64,000 nucleotides of DNA from Patescibacteria group bacterium (GCA_018061025.1 JAGOUY010000008.1:19941-83940), one strand, 5' to 3'; positions 16,487 to 25,386 are shown, counted from the stretch's first letter. Numbers and translations: made by a program. The notes: generated by a model not told the origin, from the letters alone.

Positions 16487-16525
16487 TTGACGAGGAGTAA
16501 AAAATATGGAACGGGGTATGAGGTG
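16487..16525 (+). promoter_or_regulatory. Bipartite motif, copy 1
   Basis: TTGACG (16487-16492), 12 unrelated bases, then TATGGAACGGGGTA and a nearly shared GAGGTG (to 16525). The same two blocks with the same 12-base gap occur at 27841-27879. It lies about 60 bp before the GC-rich lipoprotein gene. It could be a non-standard promoter or regulator site; the -35-like block is too close for a normal -10. Confidence 0.45.
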
Positions 16526-16583
16526 AGCTGGTCGTAGCGGTTACGATCTGAACACGGACAATCCACCGGTATGGAGGCTGAGC

Positions 16584-17447
16584 ATGCGGTACGTGAGGAT
16601 GTTGGTCTGGATCTGCATCGTTCTGTTTTTTCCTGTGCATCTGGCGGGGTGCGCGGATTTCCAGCTGATCGCGGCTGATCTCGAACGGGTGCCGCGCGAT
16701 GTGCCGCGTAGCGATGCGCGCGTCGTCGATGTTTCTGTTTCTTCTCCTGATGCGGCTATGGATGTAGCGGCGCAGGATCTTTCTTCCTTTCAAGATACGA
16801 GTTCGTCTTCGGTTCTCGATGTGTCTGATTCTGAGGTCATGGTAGTTCTGGCACCTGATGTACCGATCGTCGAGACGTACCCTGCGGTCGTCCTCTCGCC
16901 GACAACATGTCATGGTCGAACGCTGCGTCTTCCAGACGCGTTCTTTCAAGCGGGGCTTATGGCCTGGCACTTCTGCTATGTGACGCCTGACCCGCGTGAA
17001 CGTGAAGATGGAGGGGTAGCTCCTATGCGGCCCGCGTCGATCTGCGTTCAGGCGGGAGTGAGTGACGGCGGCTCCTCCCTTCTTCCGATGGTTACAGCGT
17101 CTGCGCCAACGGTTGCGAACCCCTGGACCGCCAGCGTGGCGGTGGCCTTGCCCGTCACGACCTCTGTTCCTCGTTTCAACGTACGCCAAGACCCGCCGGT
17201 GGGATTCGCCGGTGTCGTATGGGCGCTCGATGCTGATGGGCGTGGTGGCTTGCGTGAACGCGGAACTTTACGCGTCTGGCGTGTGGCGGCTGACGGGCAA
17301 CAGATGGAGGTTCCTCTCGACGAACGGTTCCTGGTCTGCGGAGGCGTTCGTGCTGCGCAGGAGATGCCGAGTGGCGCCTATGTGCCGCATGGTTCCTGCC
17401 CGACGACCCTCCGAGCCTGCGAACCGGGACCCTTCCACTGCTCTTAA
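16584..17447 (+). CDS. GC-rich orphan lipoprotein
   Basis: A 287-residue exported lipoprotein: hydrophobic segment LVWICIVLFFPVHLAGC with lipobox LAGC (Cys about 23). An Asp/Ser/Val-rich low-complexity stretch (about 30-100, many DV/SD steps) follows, then a compact Cys-containing domain (TTCHGRTL, WHFCYVTPD, SICVQAG, FLVCGG, GSCPTTLRACEPGPFHCS). Eight or so Cys suggest disulphides. I do not recognise the domain. GGAGG (16573-16577) lies 6 nt before the ATG. Codon use is GC-richer than the surrounding operons. Confidence 0.78.
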   Translation: MRYVRMLVWICIVLFFPVHLAGCADFQLIAADLERVPRDVPRSDARVVDVSVSSPDAAMDVAAQDLSSFQDTSSSSVLDVSDSEVMVVLAPDVPIVETYPAVVLSPTTCHGRTLRLPDAFFQAGLMAWHFCYVTPDPREREDGGVAPMRPASICVQAGVSDGGSSLLPMVTASAPTVANPWTASVAVALPVTTSVPRFNVRQDPPVGFAGVVWALDADGRGGLRERGTLRVWRVAADGQQMEVPLDERFLVCGGVRAAQEMPSGAYVPHGSCPTTLRACEPGPFHCS

Positions 17448-17476
17448 AATAGTCTTGAAAAATAATCCTTCTCTCT

Positions 17477-17502
17477 TATCCTCGATGTTTCTATCGGGGA
17501 TA
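17477..17502. terminator. Hairpin between convergent genes
   Basis: TATCCTCGAT (17477-17486) pairs with ATCGGGGATA (17493-17502), one G-T pair, six-nt loop. It sits between the lipoprotein stop (17447) and the end of the convergent PH-domain gene (17515). Confidence 0.5.
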
Positions 17503-17514
17503 TTGGCTTGGAAT

Positions 17515-18111
17515 TTAGGTTTTCTCCTTCGCTTTTTGTGATTTTTCTGCCAAACCAAATTCTTCTACGGCTTCATCTAGATGGTCACGCCGGTCTGCTT
17601 CTGAAAGTTCAATAACGACTTTGGAAATATTGTTTGGATCACTGACTTGTTCAAATAAGAACCGTTGTTTTTCTCCGGCGGTTTGGATTTCGACCTCGCC
17701 GTAGTTGAAGATGGTGGCCCAAAATCCGTTGACGGCGGCGGTGACGTCTTGGATGCGATATAAACGTAATTCCGACATGGTGCGATGAAATAAGCCGGAT
17801 TGTTCTATGTTGATGATGCGGCGTGTTGTGACAATCCAGGTATCAAGATAGTAATCCATGAAATACTGGAACAGAAACAGCCAGGCGAAGAGGAAAAAGG
17901 TAGAACCAAGCAAGACGGCTGGTGCCATGATGGAAGGAGTCTCGAGAATGTCTGGACGATATGTTTGTACGTACCAATTAATGCCAAAGGGTGAGGCTAG
18001 TAGGACAAGTGTTACAATTGCGAGAGGTAAGACCGTGATGGGATGCCGACGCAATAAAAAAACGAGCTTTTCGTCGGCAACGGGATTGGGCAGATGGCGA
18101 AGGTCGATCAT
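17515..18111 (-). CDS. Membrane protein with bacterial PH domain
   Basis: A 198-residue membrane protein: two hydrophobic segments (about 27-47 and 64-90), then a YdbS/bPH-type domain (about 90-170) with YLDTWIVTTRRIINIEQSGL, SELRLYRIQDVT and FNYGEVEIQTAG, the standard order of DUF304/bPH_2 proteins. A charged C-terminal tail follows. The role is probably structural or lipid-associated, and the family is uncharacterised. Its ATG overlaps the stop of the upstream small membrane gene (18108-18111), so they are translationally coupled. Confidence 0.82.
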   Translation of the reverse strand: MIDLRHLPNPVADEKLVFLLRRHPITVLPLAIVTLVLLASPFGINWYVQTYRPDILETPSIMAPAVLLGSTFFLFAWLFLFQYFMDYYLDTWIVTTRRIINIEQSGLFHRTMSELRLYRIQDVTAAVNGFWATIFNYGEVEIQTAGEKQRFLFEQVSDPNNISKVVIELSEADRRDHLDEAVEEFGLAEKSQKAKEKT

Positions 18112-18395
18112 AGGGTTTGGATCATGCCTGGATCTTCTATGGTTCCAGGGAGGTCAAAAAGGGGTCCTAAACTTGGTCCGAGATCGAGTGATTGATTCCA
18201 GTCTATCGTAATCAAATAGTTACTTGCGACTAAAAGAGCCGCAGCACTGACTCCGATGAAGAGGAGGGTGCTTAAGTATGTTACAAAGCTAGCAACCCCA
18301 TAGCGCAGATGGGTGAAGAGCGTGATGAGGGCGACAAGAAAAAAAAGGCCTAACATGCCGAGCCACGCGATGAGGAGCCAGGAGAGAGGAATCAT
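18108..18395 (-). CDS. Small membrane protein
   Basis: 95 residues with two long hydrophobic helices (LLIAWLGMLGLFFLVALITL and LSTLLFIGVSAAALLVASNY) and a short polar tail. No family recognised. It is coupled by ATGA to the PH-domain gene. Its start codon is preceded, 7 nt away, by the tandem GTATCGA repeat. Confidence 0.65.
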   Translation of the reverse strand: MIPLSWLLIAWLGMLGLFFLVALITLFTHLRYGVASFVTYLSTLLFIGVSAAALLVASNYLITIDWNQSLDLGPSLGPLFDLPGTIEDPGMIQTL

Positions 18396-18402
18396 AGAAT
18401 GG

Positions 18403-18477
18403 AAGTATCGAGAATCGAGTATCGGGTATCGAGTATCCTCTCGAATCCGGCTGAAACTGGATATAGGATACTTGATA
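18403..18477. repeat. Dispersed GTATCGA tandem repeat, locus A
   Basis: Four to five degenerate 7-8 bp units of the type AGTATCG / GGTATCG (18403-18438). A diverged inverted unit follows: TATCGAGTATCC (18427-18438) faces GGATACTTGATA (18466-18477) with one mismatch, giving a 12-bp hairpin. Related loci are at 25342, 35298 and 54556. Confidence 0.85.
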
Positions 18478-18490
18478 TGACTTTTGCCGA

Positions 18491-19537
18491 CTAGAGGATG
18501 GTGGGTTGGCGATCAGGCGGGACGAGGCCGAGGTGTTTGTAGGCGTCATCGGTTGCGATGCGGCCGCGTGGGGTGCGGGCTAAGAATCCTTCTTGGAGGA
18601 GGAAGGGTTCAATCACATCTTCCAGGGTTTCTACGTCTTCTGCTGTTGCGGCCGCGAGGGTTGTGAGACCGACGGGACCACCGTTAAATTTTTCTACGAG
18701 CATGTTTAAGGTGCGACGATCGGCTTTGTCGAGGCCCCGGGTGTCGATATCTAAGGCTTGTAAGGCGACTTCGACAATATTCGTATCCAGAGCACCCTCG
18801 TTCATGACTTGGGCGTAATCACGTACGCGCTTCAAGAGTCGATTGCCGATGCGAGGCGTGCGACGGGCGCGGGTAGAAATGATGTTTAAAGCTTGAATAG
18901 GCACTTCGAGGTTTAAGAGTTGAGCACTTCGTTCAAGAATCTGTGCCATCTCTTGTGGTGTATAAAAATCTAGATGATACGTCACGCCAAAACGATCTCG
19001 TAGGGGAGATGAGAGAAGGGAGAGTCTGGTCGTGGCTCCAATAATCGTGAAGCGTTTGAGGTCGAGGCGAAGCGTGCGAGCGGTTGGGCCTTTGCCGATG
19101 ACGATGTCGAGGGCGTAATCTTCCATGGCTGGATAGAGGACTTCCTCGATCGAGCGGTTCATGCGATGGATTTCATCGATGAAGAGGATGTCGCCTTCGT
19201 TTAAATTTGTGAGGATGGCGGCAAGATCACCGACACGTTCAAGGGCGGGGCCGCTGGTGATTTTTATGTGTGCTCCCATTTCTGTGCTGACGACGTGTGC
19301 AAGCGAGGTTTTGCCGAGTCCTGGTGGACCATAAAGAAGAATATGTTCGCAGGGTTCATTACGACCCTTAGCGGCTTCTAAAAAAATACGGAGATTTTCT
19401 TTGACTTTTTGTTGACCGAGAAATTCATCTAAGCGTTTTGGACGTAATGCAACATCAAAGCCTCGATCTACTTCCTGGGCTTCGGGAGTGACCAGACGAG
19501 GGTCTTCGCTTTGAATATCTGCAAAAAAATCCGACAT
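18491..19537 (-). CDS. ruvB: Holliday junction branch-migration helicase RuvB
   Basis: A 348-residue AAA+ motor that drives branch migration with RuvA. Walker A is GPPGLGKT (70-77), Walker B is ILFIDEIH (DEIH 121-124), and sensor 1/Arg region is GATTR (167-171). The C-terminal winged helix ends with FLARTPRGR. Length is that of the family. No ruvA or ruvC is adjacent. Confidence 0.97.
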   Translation of the reverse strand: MSDFFADIQSEDPRLVTPEAQEVDRGFDVALRPKRLDEFLGQQKVKENLRIFLEAAKGRNEPCEHILLYGPPGLGKTSLAHVVSTEMGAHIKITSGPALERVGDLAAILTNLNEGDILFIDEIHRMNRSIEEVLYPAMEDYALDIVIGKGPTARTLRLDLKRFTIIGATTRLSLLSSPLRDRFGVTYHLDFYTPQEMAQILERSAQLLNLEVPIQALNIISTRARRTPRIGNRLLKRVRDYAQVMNEGALDTNIVEVALQALDIDTRGLDKADRRTLNMLVEKFNGGPVGLTTLAAATAEDVETLEDVIEPFLLQEGFLARTPRGRIATDDAYKHLGLVPPDRQPTIL

Positions 19538-19568
19538 GCCTTTAGTAGACCTGTTCGTATTCTGTTCG

Positions 19569-20264
19569 TCAACGGCGTTTCGCGATCACGCGCCAATTTA
19601 AAGCTTCCTGTTCGTCATCCGTCCAATCTTTTTTGCCATACATGCCGATCTGGATGAGTTCGAGAGAGGGATGGGTCCAGAGGTCATGCCATTCGCCTGG
19701 TTGCATAAAATGCACATAGCGTTGGCCTTTATCTTTTTCGTCTAACCCTTGCCAAGGCATCCAAATGTCGCCTGGTTCTGCGTCTGTGATGTCTGTGGTG
19801 GTTAGGTTGTGGGGGTTACGGAGCCACGAGGTGGCGAGAATGATGCCGCCGGTTTTTGTGATACGAATGAGTTCTTCAATGGAAGCTCGGCGTGTTTCCC
19901 GGGTTGGAATGTGATGGAGGGTGGCAAGACAGACCGTGACGTCGCTTATGGCCTCTGTCAGTGGGAGAGAGGGGAGGGAGCCGGGCTGGAGGCTAGAGAC
20001 CGGGCTCAGCTTAGCTAGGGACGTAGAGTCTCGCAGGGTTTCCGAGGGTTCGAGGCCGATATAGGTCACGTCTGGTGGGAGAAGTTTGGCGAAGCGGCCA
20101 TTGCCGGCTCCTACGTCTACGACCGTCATTCCGCCTTGAATATAGGAGGAAACAAAGGGTTGTTCAGGGATCACTTTGCCTCGGGTGGTCGCAAACCAAG
20201 TTCCATGTCGCTCATAGAATTCTTGGACGTTTGCACCTAATGCCTTGGCAAGATCGGTATTCAT
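19569..20264 (-). CDS. Trm9-like class I SAM methyltransferase
   Basis: A 231-residue methyltransferase. [19 protein letters not shown] near the start resembles the N-F..TR..PWP signature of Trm9/ALKBH8-type tRNA wobble-uridine methyltransferases. It is followed by SAM motif [12 protein letters not shown], motif II GLEPS, and CLATLHHI at the post-II position. Trm9 completes mcm5U34 by methylating cm5U. The partner gene elp3, which makes cm5U, starts only 23 bp away on the other strand, which supports this role. The ATG at 20264 is chosen; an upstream in-frame start would overlap elp3. Confidence 0.7.
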   Translation of the reverse strand: MNTDLAKALGANVQEFYERHGTWFATTRGKVIPEQPFVSSYIQGGMTVVDVGAGNGRFAKLLPPDVTYIGLEPSETLRDSTSLAKLSPVSSLQPGSLPSLPLTEAISDVTVCLATLHHIPTRETRRASIEELIRITKTGGIILATSWLRNPHNLTTTDITDAEPGDIWMPWQGLDEKDKGQRYVHFMQPGEWHDLWTHPSLELIQIGMYGKKDWTDDEQEALNWRVIAKRR

Positions 20265-20287
20265 GCTACTCTGCGGACTATTCCACC

Positions 20288-21943
20288 ATGTCTCACCAGA
20301 CCCGTCCACCGGCAGGTATCGTCGAAGCTATTTTAGCGGACGTTCTTGCTCATCCAACGCCTTCCCAAAAGGCGATAGATAGTGCTATTCGCAGGCATTT
20401 ACAGGGGACTTCGTACCAATTTCCTACGATTGCGGAGATGGTTAAGATCTATCGTAAAATGACGAACACGCAGCCTCGTAACCAGGTTTTGGAGCGATTG
20501 CTGCGTTGTAAAACAGTGCGGACGGATTCGGGTGTCGCCCCCATTACGCTGCTTACAAAGCCGTACGCGTGTCCTGGAAAGTGTGTGTACTGTCCGACGG
20601 AGGCGCGCATGCCGAAGAGCTATGTCGCGAGTGAACCAGCGGCCGCGCGGGCGCTTCAGTTAAAATTTGATCCGTATGTGCAGGTGGTGCAGCGTGTGCA
20701 AGCCTTGGAGCGTAATGGGCATGAGGCCAAGAAGATTGAGCTTATTATTAAAGGTGGGACGTGGTCTGCCTATCCTTGGACGTATCGTAAATGGTTTATC
20801 AAGCGTTGTTATGATGCGGCCAACCATCTAGGAGTTGTGGGTGCTAAGAAACGCTTTGGTTCTTTGGCGACGTCGCAAGCAGCAAATGAGTCCTCTGAAT
20901 ACCGCGTGATTGGTCTTACGATTGAAACGCGGCCGGATTGGATTACGCCAAAAGAAATTGTGCGTTTGCGCGAGCTTGGGGTTACGCGAGTTGAGTTAGG
21001 CGTGCAGGCTTTGGATGATGAGATTCTTGAGCTTACAAAACGTGGCCATACGGTGGAGGATACGGTGCGAGCCACGGTTCTATTGAAGGCGGCGGCCTTT
21101 AAAACCGATTATCATATTTTGCCTGGTCAACCGGGTGCGACGCCAGAACGTGATATTGAAATGTTTGATCAGTTGTTTGAAGATGAACGGTTTTGCCCGG
21201 ACATGATTAAGTTGTATCCGTGTGTCGTGTTGCCTTCGGCGGAGCTGGCAGAGTGGCACAAAGAGGGGAGATATAAGCCGTTAGAGGGCGAGACGTTGAT
21301 CGAGATGATGGTGCGGATGCAGAGCGTCATTCCTCGTTACTGTCGTGTTTCGCGCTTGATTCGGGATTTTCCTTCGTTTGAAATTACGGCGGGGAACAAA
21401 GTTACGAATTTGCGCGACGTTATTGAAGTGCGCATGAAAGAACGTGGGATTGAGTGCAAGTGTTTGCGCTGTCGCGAGGCGGGGCATCGTCCACCGTTGA
21501 AGCCAGAGACGAAGCTTGTGGTATTTCGTGATGAGTACCGCAATGCCTATGGAACGGAATATTTCTTAAGTGTGGAAGATGAACAGCGCACGACAGTCGT
21601 GAGCTTCTTGCGGTTACGTTTACCGGATGTGAATCCCGTTATTGAAGAGCCGAAGACGAAAAAGATGTTTGAGGAAGTTCGTAAAAGTTTCCCTGAACTG
21701 GAAGGGGGAGCGTTCATTCGGGAGTTGCATACCTATGGGCAAGCCTTGAAATTATCGGAAGATCGGTTAGATGCGGTGCAGCATCAAGGGTGGGGGAAGG
21801 TGTTAATGGCGGAAGCGGAATCGATTGCCAAGGAAAAGGGGTATACCTCCATATCGGTCATTAGTGGCGTTGGGGTGCGGGCGTATTATCGCAAGCGTGG
21901 ATTTGAGTTGGTAGGCACGTACATGAAAAAAGAGTTGCTATAA
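20288..21943 (+). CDS. elp3: Elp3-like radical SAM/GNAT tRNA-modifying enzyme
   Basis: A 551-residue protein. The radical-SAM cluster is CPGKCVYC (Cys95, Cys99, Cys102), followed by the barrel with IKGGTWSAYPW and VELGVQALDDEIL. A Cys-rich CKCLRCREAGH (around 400) lies between the domains. The C-terminal GNAT domain binds acetyl-CoA at QHQGWGK (about 498-504) and ends in AYYRKRGFELVGTYM. Elp3 carboxymethylates C5 of the wobble uridine in tRNA. The ATG at 20288 begins where family similarity begins; the longer frame (20075) only mirrors the divergent gene. Confidence 0.94.
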   Translation: MSHQTRPPAGIVEAILADVLAHPTPSQKAIDSAIRRHLQGTSYQFPTIAEMVKIYRKMTNTQPRNQVLERLLRCKTVRTDSGVAPITLLTKPYACPGKCVYCPTEARMPKSYVASEPAAARALQLKFDPYVQVVQRVQALERNGHEAKKIELIIKGGTWSAYPWTYRKWFIKRCYDAANHLGVVGAKKRFGSLATSQAANESSEYRVIGLTIETRPDWITPKEIVRLRELGVTRVELGVQALDDEILELTKRGHTVEDTVRATVLLKAAAFKTDYHILPGQPGATPERDIEMFDQLFEDERFCPDMIKLYPCVVLPSAELAEWHKEGRYKPLEGETLIEMMVRMQSVIPRYCRVSRLIRDFPSFEITAGNKVTNLRDVIEVRMKERGIECKCLRCREAGHRPPLKPETKLVVFRDEYRNAYGTEYFLSVEDEQRTTVVSFLRLRLPDVNPVIEEPKTKKMFEEVRKSFPELEGGAFIRELHTYGQALKLSEDRLDAVQHQGWGKVLMAEAESIAKEKGYTSISVISGVGVRAYYRKRGFELVGTYMKKELL

Positions 21944-21970
21944 AAGAACGTACGGGATGTAAACGATAAA

Positions 21971-21989
21971 AAGCCCGAAGGCTTCTTTT
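21971..21989 (+). terminator. Terminator of elp3
   Basis: AAGCC (21971-21975), loop CGAA, GGCTT (21980-21984), then CTTTT. A short intrinsic terminator 27 bp after the stop. Confidence 0.75.
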
Positions 21990-22078
21990 AATGTTCTTTA
22001 TTGTGGTCGTCGTTCGTTCTTGGACTGTCCCCATGAGCATTGGTCGTTACTTGTGTAGCGATCAGTGTTCGTGGAGGC

Positions 22079-22099
22079 CACGGAGTTAAAGGCTCCGTG
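22079..22099. terminator. Hairpin after the 22125 gene
   Basis: CACGGAG (22079-22085) pairs with CTCCGTG (22093-22099), 7-nt loop. It lies downstream of the minus-strand orphan gene without a T-tract. The rest of 21990-22124 shows nothing recognisable. Confidence 0.35.
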
Positions 22100-22124
22100 A
22101 AGGGAAGAGAAAGATATATTTGTG

Positions 22125-22589
22125 TTACTTGTTTACGGCTGCGCCGAAGGTAAAGTTTCCATCTTCCGTAAGTTGAACGGCGTCGCGTACCCCGCTGATA
22201 GTAACGTCTTCAGCGAGTACCTCCTTCTTGCCCACCGTGCAGCTGACGGTACCAAGTCTTTCGCATAGAAAGGGGAGGAGTTTTTGGATCGTTTGGCACC
22301 TTCTGTCGAAGGTTTCATGGTATTGGTCAAGTTCCAGGGTGGATGAACTGGCGCATTTTTCGCAGCACCAGATTTCGATATGTGCTGACCACTTCCTCTC
22401 CATCATGCTGCGGATCCAGCTGAAGATTTTGACGCACTCTGTCGCTCGTTCGCAAAGTCTTTTGAGGCCGAGCAGGGTTTGGGGTGGTTCCGGGAGAACG
22501 AGGGTATTCGGTCCACTGAGCGTGCCGGCAAGTTCCTGGCAACAGATGATCAGGGTTACCTCAGGCTTCTTGGTCACGACGGGTTCCAT
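22125..22589 (-). CDS. Orphan protein with CCEKC motif
   Basis: 154 residues, no family recognised. A Leu-rich N-terminal half precedes a Cys cluster IWCCEKCASS (about 73-82). A C-terminal beta segment contains TVGKKEVLAEDVTISGV, AVQLTEDGNFTFGA. Cys at several other places might bind zinc. No signal peptide. AGAGAG lies close before the ATG. Codon use and isolated position resemble the other GC-richer orphan genes. It is flanked by hairpins at 22079 and 22725. Confidence 0.5.
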   Translation of the reverse strand: MEPVVTKKPEVTLIICCQELAGTLSGPNTLVLPEPPQTLLGLKRLCERATECVKIFSWIRSMMERKWSAHIEIWCCEKCASSSTLELDQYHETFDRRCQTIQKLLPFLCERLGTVSCTVGKKEVLAEDVTISGVRDAVQLTEDGNFTFGAAVNK

Positions 22590-22724
22590 GCCGTCTCTCT
22601 TTCGCCTCTGTGGATGAGGCTGGTATCAGCGTACGCCCGTGAATATGGGCGTCAAGCACATCTGTGCATAAGCTGTGCGGACGTGATGAGCGTTTATCTT
22701 TTTTGATCTTATTTTTATGCGCAA

Positions 22725-22760
22725 TACAAAAACCAGCTCGTAAAAAAGCTGGTTTTTGTA
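22725..22760. terminator. Strong bidirectional terminator after rplK
   Basis: A perfect 14-bp inverted repeat TACAAAAACCAGCT (22725-22738) / AGCTGGTTTTTGTA (22747-22760) with an 8-nt loop and T-runs in both directions. It closes the secE-nusG-rplK transcript 10 bp after rplK. Confidence 0.92.
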
Positions 22761-22770
22761 TTGGTTTCAA

Positions 22771-23196
22771 TTACCCTTTGACTTCGATGCCCATGTTGCG
22801 AGCGGTCCCAATGACTTGGTTCATGCCGGCTTCTACGGTGGTGCAGTTTAAGTCGGGCATTTTCTTTTCCGCGATTTCACGGACTTGGGACATGTTCACC
22901 GTGCCAACTTTTTGGGTGTTGGGTTTGGCAGCGCCTTTTTCGATTTTTGCTGCTTTCTTCAAGAGTTCCGAGACAGGAGGGGTCTTGAGGATGAAGGTGT
23001 AGCTGCGGTCTTCGTATAAGGTGATGACCGCAGGGACGACTTCGCCTAAACGGTCTTGGGTTGCCGCGTTAATCTTTTGACAGAATTCCGCGATGTTAAT
23101 CCCATGCTGACCGAGGGCGGGACCAAGGGGAGGCGCAGGGGTTGCCTTGCCGCCCATGACTTGGATCTTGATAAGGGTCTTTACTTTCTTTGCCAT
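22771..23196 (-). CDS. rplK: Ribosomal protein L11 (uL11)
   Basis: 141 residues from the ATG at 23196 (an upstream frame to 23256 is not conserved). [20 protein letters not shown] is the L11 N-terminal signature, and [10 protein letters not shown] ends the RNA-binding domain. L11 forms the GTPase-associated stalk base with 23S rRNA. It is the last gene of secE-nusG-rplK; rplA, normally next, is absent. Confidence 0.97.
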   Translation of the reverse strand: MAKKVKTLIKIQVMGGKATPAPPLGPALGQHGINIAEFCQKINAATQDRLGEVVPAVITLYEDRSYTFILKTPPVSELLKKAAKIEKGAAKPNTQKVGTVNMSQVREIAEKKMPDLNCTTVEAGMNQVIGTARNMGIEVKG

Positions 23197-23316
23197 AGGA
23201 AATGGTGAGGAAATGATGAGATAAGTGATGAGATGCGGTGCCGTCACGCAGAGCATCGAAGGGGATAGCAGCGAGAAGCGCGCTGACGGGGGCCTCTGTT
23301 ATCCCAGAAATAATTT

Positions 23317-23865
23317 TTATGATTTTTTGACCTGAGTGAAGTCGAGTTCGAGGGGGGTTTCGCGACCGAACATGCTGACCAAGACTTTGACTTTGCCGTG
23401 GGAGCCATCGACTTCGCTGATCTTGCCTTCGAAGCCTTTGAATGGCCCTTCGCCAATTTTGACGGCCATGCCTGGTTGGAGATCGATCGTGACTTGTGGT
23501 TCTTCGGTGGTTCCCATCCGTTTCATGAGGCCATCAATTTCTGCTTGTGCGAGTGGGGTTGGGTTGGTACCCGTTCCGATGAAGCCGGTCACGTTTGGCG
23601 TGTTACGCACGACGTACCAGGAGTCATCTGTGACGATCATTTCTACGAGGACATAGCCAGGGAAGATTTTTTCTTCGGTGACACGACGCTTGCCGTTCTT
23701 GAGTTTAATTTTCTTTTCTTTTGGGACTAGGATTTGGAAGATAGAATCTTTTAAGCCAAGGGTTTCAATACGTTGACGAAGTCCGTCCGCCACATTTTCT
23801 TCGTATCCAGAGTAGGTGTGGATGGCGAACCAGCGCCGTCCGTAGTCGGAGGTTTGCTTAGGCAT
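23317..23865 (-). CDS. nusG: Transcription elongation/antitermination factor NusG
   Basis: 182 residues. The NGN domain (RRWFAIHTYSGYEENVADGL, FPGYVLVEM) is followed by a C-terminal KOW domain (GMAVKIGEGPFKGFEGKISE). NusG binds the RNA polymerase clamp and links it to Rho or the ribosome. It starts 3 bp after secE. A 120-bp gap with purine-rich sequence separates it from rplK. Confidence 0.97.
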   Translation of the reverse strand: MPKQTSDYGRRWFAIHTYSGYEENVADGLRQRIETLGLKDSIFQILVPKEKKIKLKNGKRRVTEEKIFPGYVLVEMIVTDDSWYVVRNTPNVTGFIGTGTNPTPLAQAEIDGLMKRMGTTEEPQVTIDLQPGMAVKIGEGPFKGFEGKISEVDGSHGKVKVLVSMFGRETPLELDFTQVKKS

Positions 23866-23868
23866 AGG

Positions 23869-24207
23869 TTATGGGTTTGAAGGAGCGGGGTTAGGGTTTA
23901 CGGGGATGGGGTTGATGTTGAGTTCTACAGGGTTGCCGTTCTCATCTACTGCTTGGATGTCTTCCGGGTTGATTTGAGGGATGGGAGGTGTGCTAGGGTC
24001 GGTTTGGACTTGGGGATTGCGGCCACTGATGACGGCCTGGACTAAACGGCTAAGCCCGAAATCGAGGGCACCAAAAAAGAGGGCGGCAGCGACACTGCCG
24101 ATGATAATAAGTGTGCTGTAGCGCAAGGTATCTTGCTTGCTTGGCCAGCTGACTTTCTCTAATTCTTCCTTAGAGGTACGGAAATATTCAAGGATGGGGT
24201 TAGGCAT
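23869..24207 (-). CDS. secE: Preprotein translocase subunit SecE with Pro/Asn-rich tail
   Basis: 112 residues. The conserved core EYFRTSKEELEKVSWPSK plus one transmembrane helix (about 32-58) is the minimal bacterial SecE. A 50-residue Pro/Asn/Asp-rich tail follows (PNPAPSNP at the end), longer than usual and probably disordered outside the membrane. SecE clamps SecY in the translocon. Confidence 0.93.
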   Translation of the reverse strand: MPNPILEYFRTSKEELEKVSWPSKQDTLRYSTLIIIGSVAAALFFGALDFGLSRLVQAVISGRNPQVQTDPSTPPIPQINPEDIQAVDENGNPVELNINPIPVNPNPAPSNP

Positions 24208-24249
24208 AAACGCGTTTTTTAAAAGACCCTTGGCGGGTCAACTAGGGGA

Positions 24250-24278
24250 ATCCTAGCAGAATTATCTAAAAACGTCAA
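24250..24278 (-). promoter_or_regulatory. Promoter of secE-nusG-rplK
   Basis: On the minus strand TTGACG (24278-24273), 17-bp spacer, TGC, then TAGGAT (24255-24250): an extended -10 promoter. Transcription would start near 24243, 36 nt before the secE ATG. A small GACCC/GGGTC hairpin (24225-24239) lies in that leader. Confidence 0.72.
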
Positions 24279-24312
24279 AAGGGGCGGTTTCTTTGCCTTG
24301 GTGGGGCCGTTT

Positions 24313-25338
24313 TTATAACTTTCTTCGTTTTCGTCTGATCGTTTCAATTATCCAGGTGAGCCAGTAGCGGGGGGAGAGGGGGAGGTCTTGGGCATGGAGG
24401 TAGGCCTCTTCAAAGCCGCCGAAGCCGCGTTTAAAGAGGGAGAGGCCGTGCCAGGGGTGTTCGGTGGCGGATTCTGGCACGACGCCCCAGAAATTATAAA
24501 AATGGCAGCCACGACGCCTGAGTTCTTGGATGACGCGCCATTGAAGGAGGTGAGCGGCGGGAACTTTTGGGAAGGGGGATTGGTCGGAGGCGCCATGATG
24601 ATAAAAGGCACTGCCATGCGCGAGCGTGATGATGGCGGCGGAGATAATTTGGTTTTGTAGGGAAGCGGTTGCGATGAGGAGCCGTCCTTGTTTAAAGAAG
24701 GCTTCACATTCTGTTTCGAGGTAGCGGCGAGAGAAGGCGGTGAAGTGTTGGCGAGCGACTGTCGTTTGGTAGACCTTCCAAAAATCGTGGAGGCCGCTGC
24801 TGTCTGTAATGAATTTCACGGTTACACCTGCTTCTTCCGCTTTGCGAATGCTTTGGCGCGTGGTCTTGCGCATGTTTTTTAAGAGTTCTTCTTCGGTTGG
24901 GCGTATATCTAAGATCCAGGCGAGTTCTGGATGTTGGTGGATAGGGGCGTGTCTGAACCCGCGTTCTTGTAATAAAAGGGTATTTGAGGGCGTTGCGGGC
25001 AGGGGAGAGCAGACACGAATAAAAATAGCCTTGTGTGCCCGTGCTTGTTGTTTCCATTCTTGTGTTAGGAGATCCCAAGCATCTGTTTGGGGGACGTGAG
25101 GAGCTAAAATTGGCCCATGGGGAATGAGGAGAAAAGATCCGCGTCGTGCTTTGATAAAAATCGTAAGAGCGGTACCCACAAGATGGTCATCTTCGAATAG
25201 GCCGAGGTGGATGACGTTGTGGTTACTTGCTTCGTTTGTTTCTTTCCACTCCCAGGATTGCAGGAAGGTGGGCGGAGCTTGCTCATCTAAAAATGCCGTC
25301 CAGAGGGCGCGATCAGTACAGGGTTTGATGGATAACAT
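24313..25338 (-). CDS. FemAB-family aminoacyltransferase
   Basis: A 341-residue FemA/FemX-like protein of two tandem GNAT folds: FLQSWEWKETNEASNH near the start, LLIPHGPILAP, MRKTTRQSIRKAEEAGVTV (the conserved linker between folds), AFYHHGASDQSPFPKVPAAH and WHGLSLFKRGFGG at the end. FemAB enzymes add amino acids from aminoacyl-tRNA to peptidoglycan side chains. It is preceded by a DegT gene, and the start codon is 3 nt from a GTATCGA repeat. Confidence 0.92.
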   Translation of the reverse strand: MLSIKPCTDRALWTAFLDEQAPPTFLQSWEWKETNEASNHNVIHLGLFEDDHLVGTALTIFIKARRGSFLLIPHGPILAPHVPQTDAWDLLTQEWKQQARAHKAIFIRVCSPLPATPSNTLLLQERGFRHAPIHQHPELAWILDIRPTEEELLKNMRKTTRQSIRKAEEAGVTVKFITDSSGLHDFWKVYQTTVARQHFTAFSRRYLETECEAFFKQGRLLIATASLQNQIISAAIITLAHGSAFYHHGASDQSPFPKVPAAHLLQWRVIQELRRRGCHFYNFWGVVPESATEHPWHGLSLFKRGFGGFEEAYLHAQDLPLSPRYWLTWIIETIRRKRRKL

Positions 25339-25341
25339 AGG

Positions 25342-25376
25342 AAGTATCGAGTATCGGGTATCCAGTATCGAGTATA
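25342..25376. repeat. Dispersed GTATCGA tandem repeat, locus B
   Basis: AAGTATCGAGTATCGGGTAT followed by CCAGTATCGAGTATA. It fills almost the whole 48-bp gap between the DegT stop and the femAB start. Confidence 0.9.
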
Positions 25377-25386
25377 TAAATGCGCA

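Noticed and set aside
16110..17189. 359-codon minus-strand frame across two plus-strand genes
   Set aside because: Arg/His/Gln-rich composition typical of an antisense shadow; both plus-strand genes have signal peptides and sensible starts.
25342..25376. CRISPR array
   Set aside because: Units are 7-8 bp, contiguous and without spacers; no cas genes are in the window.
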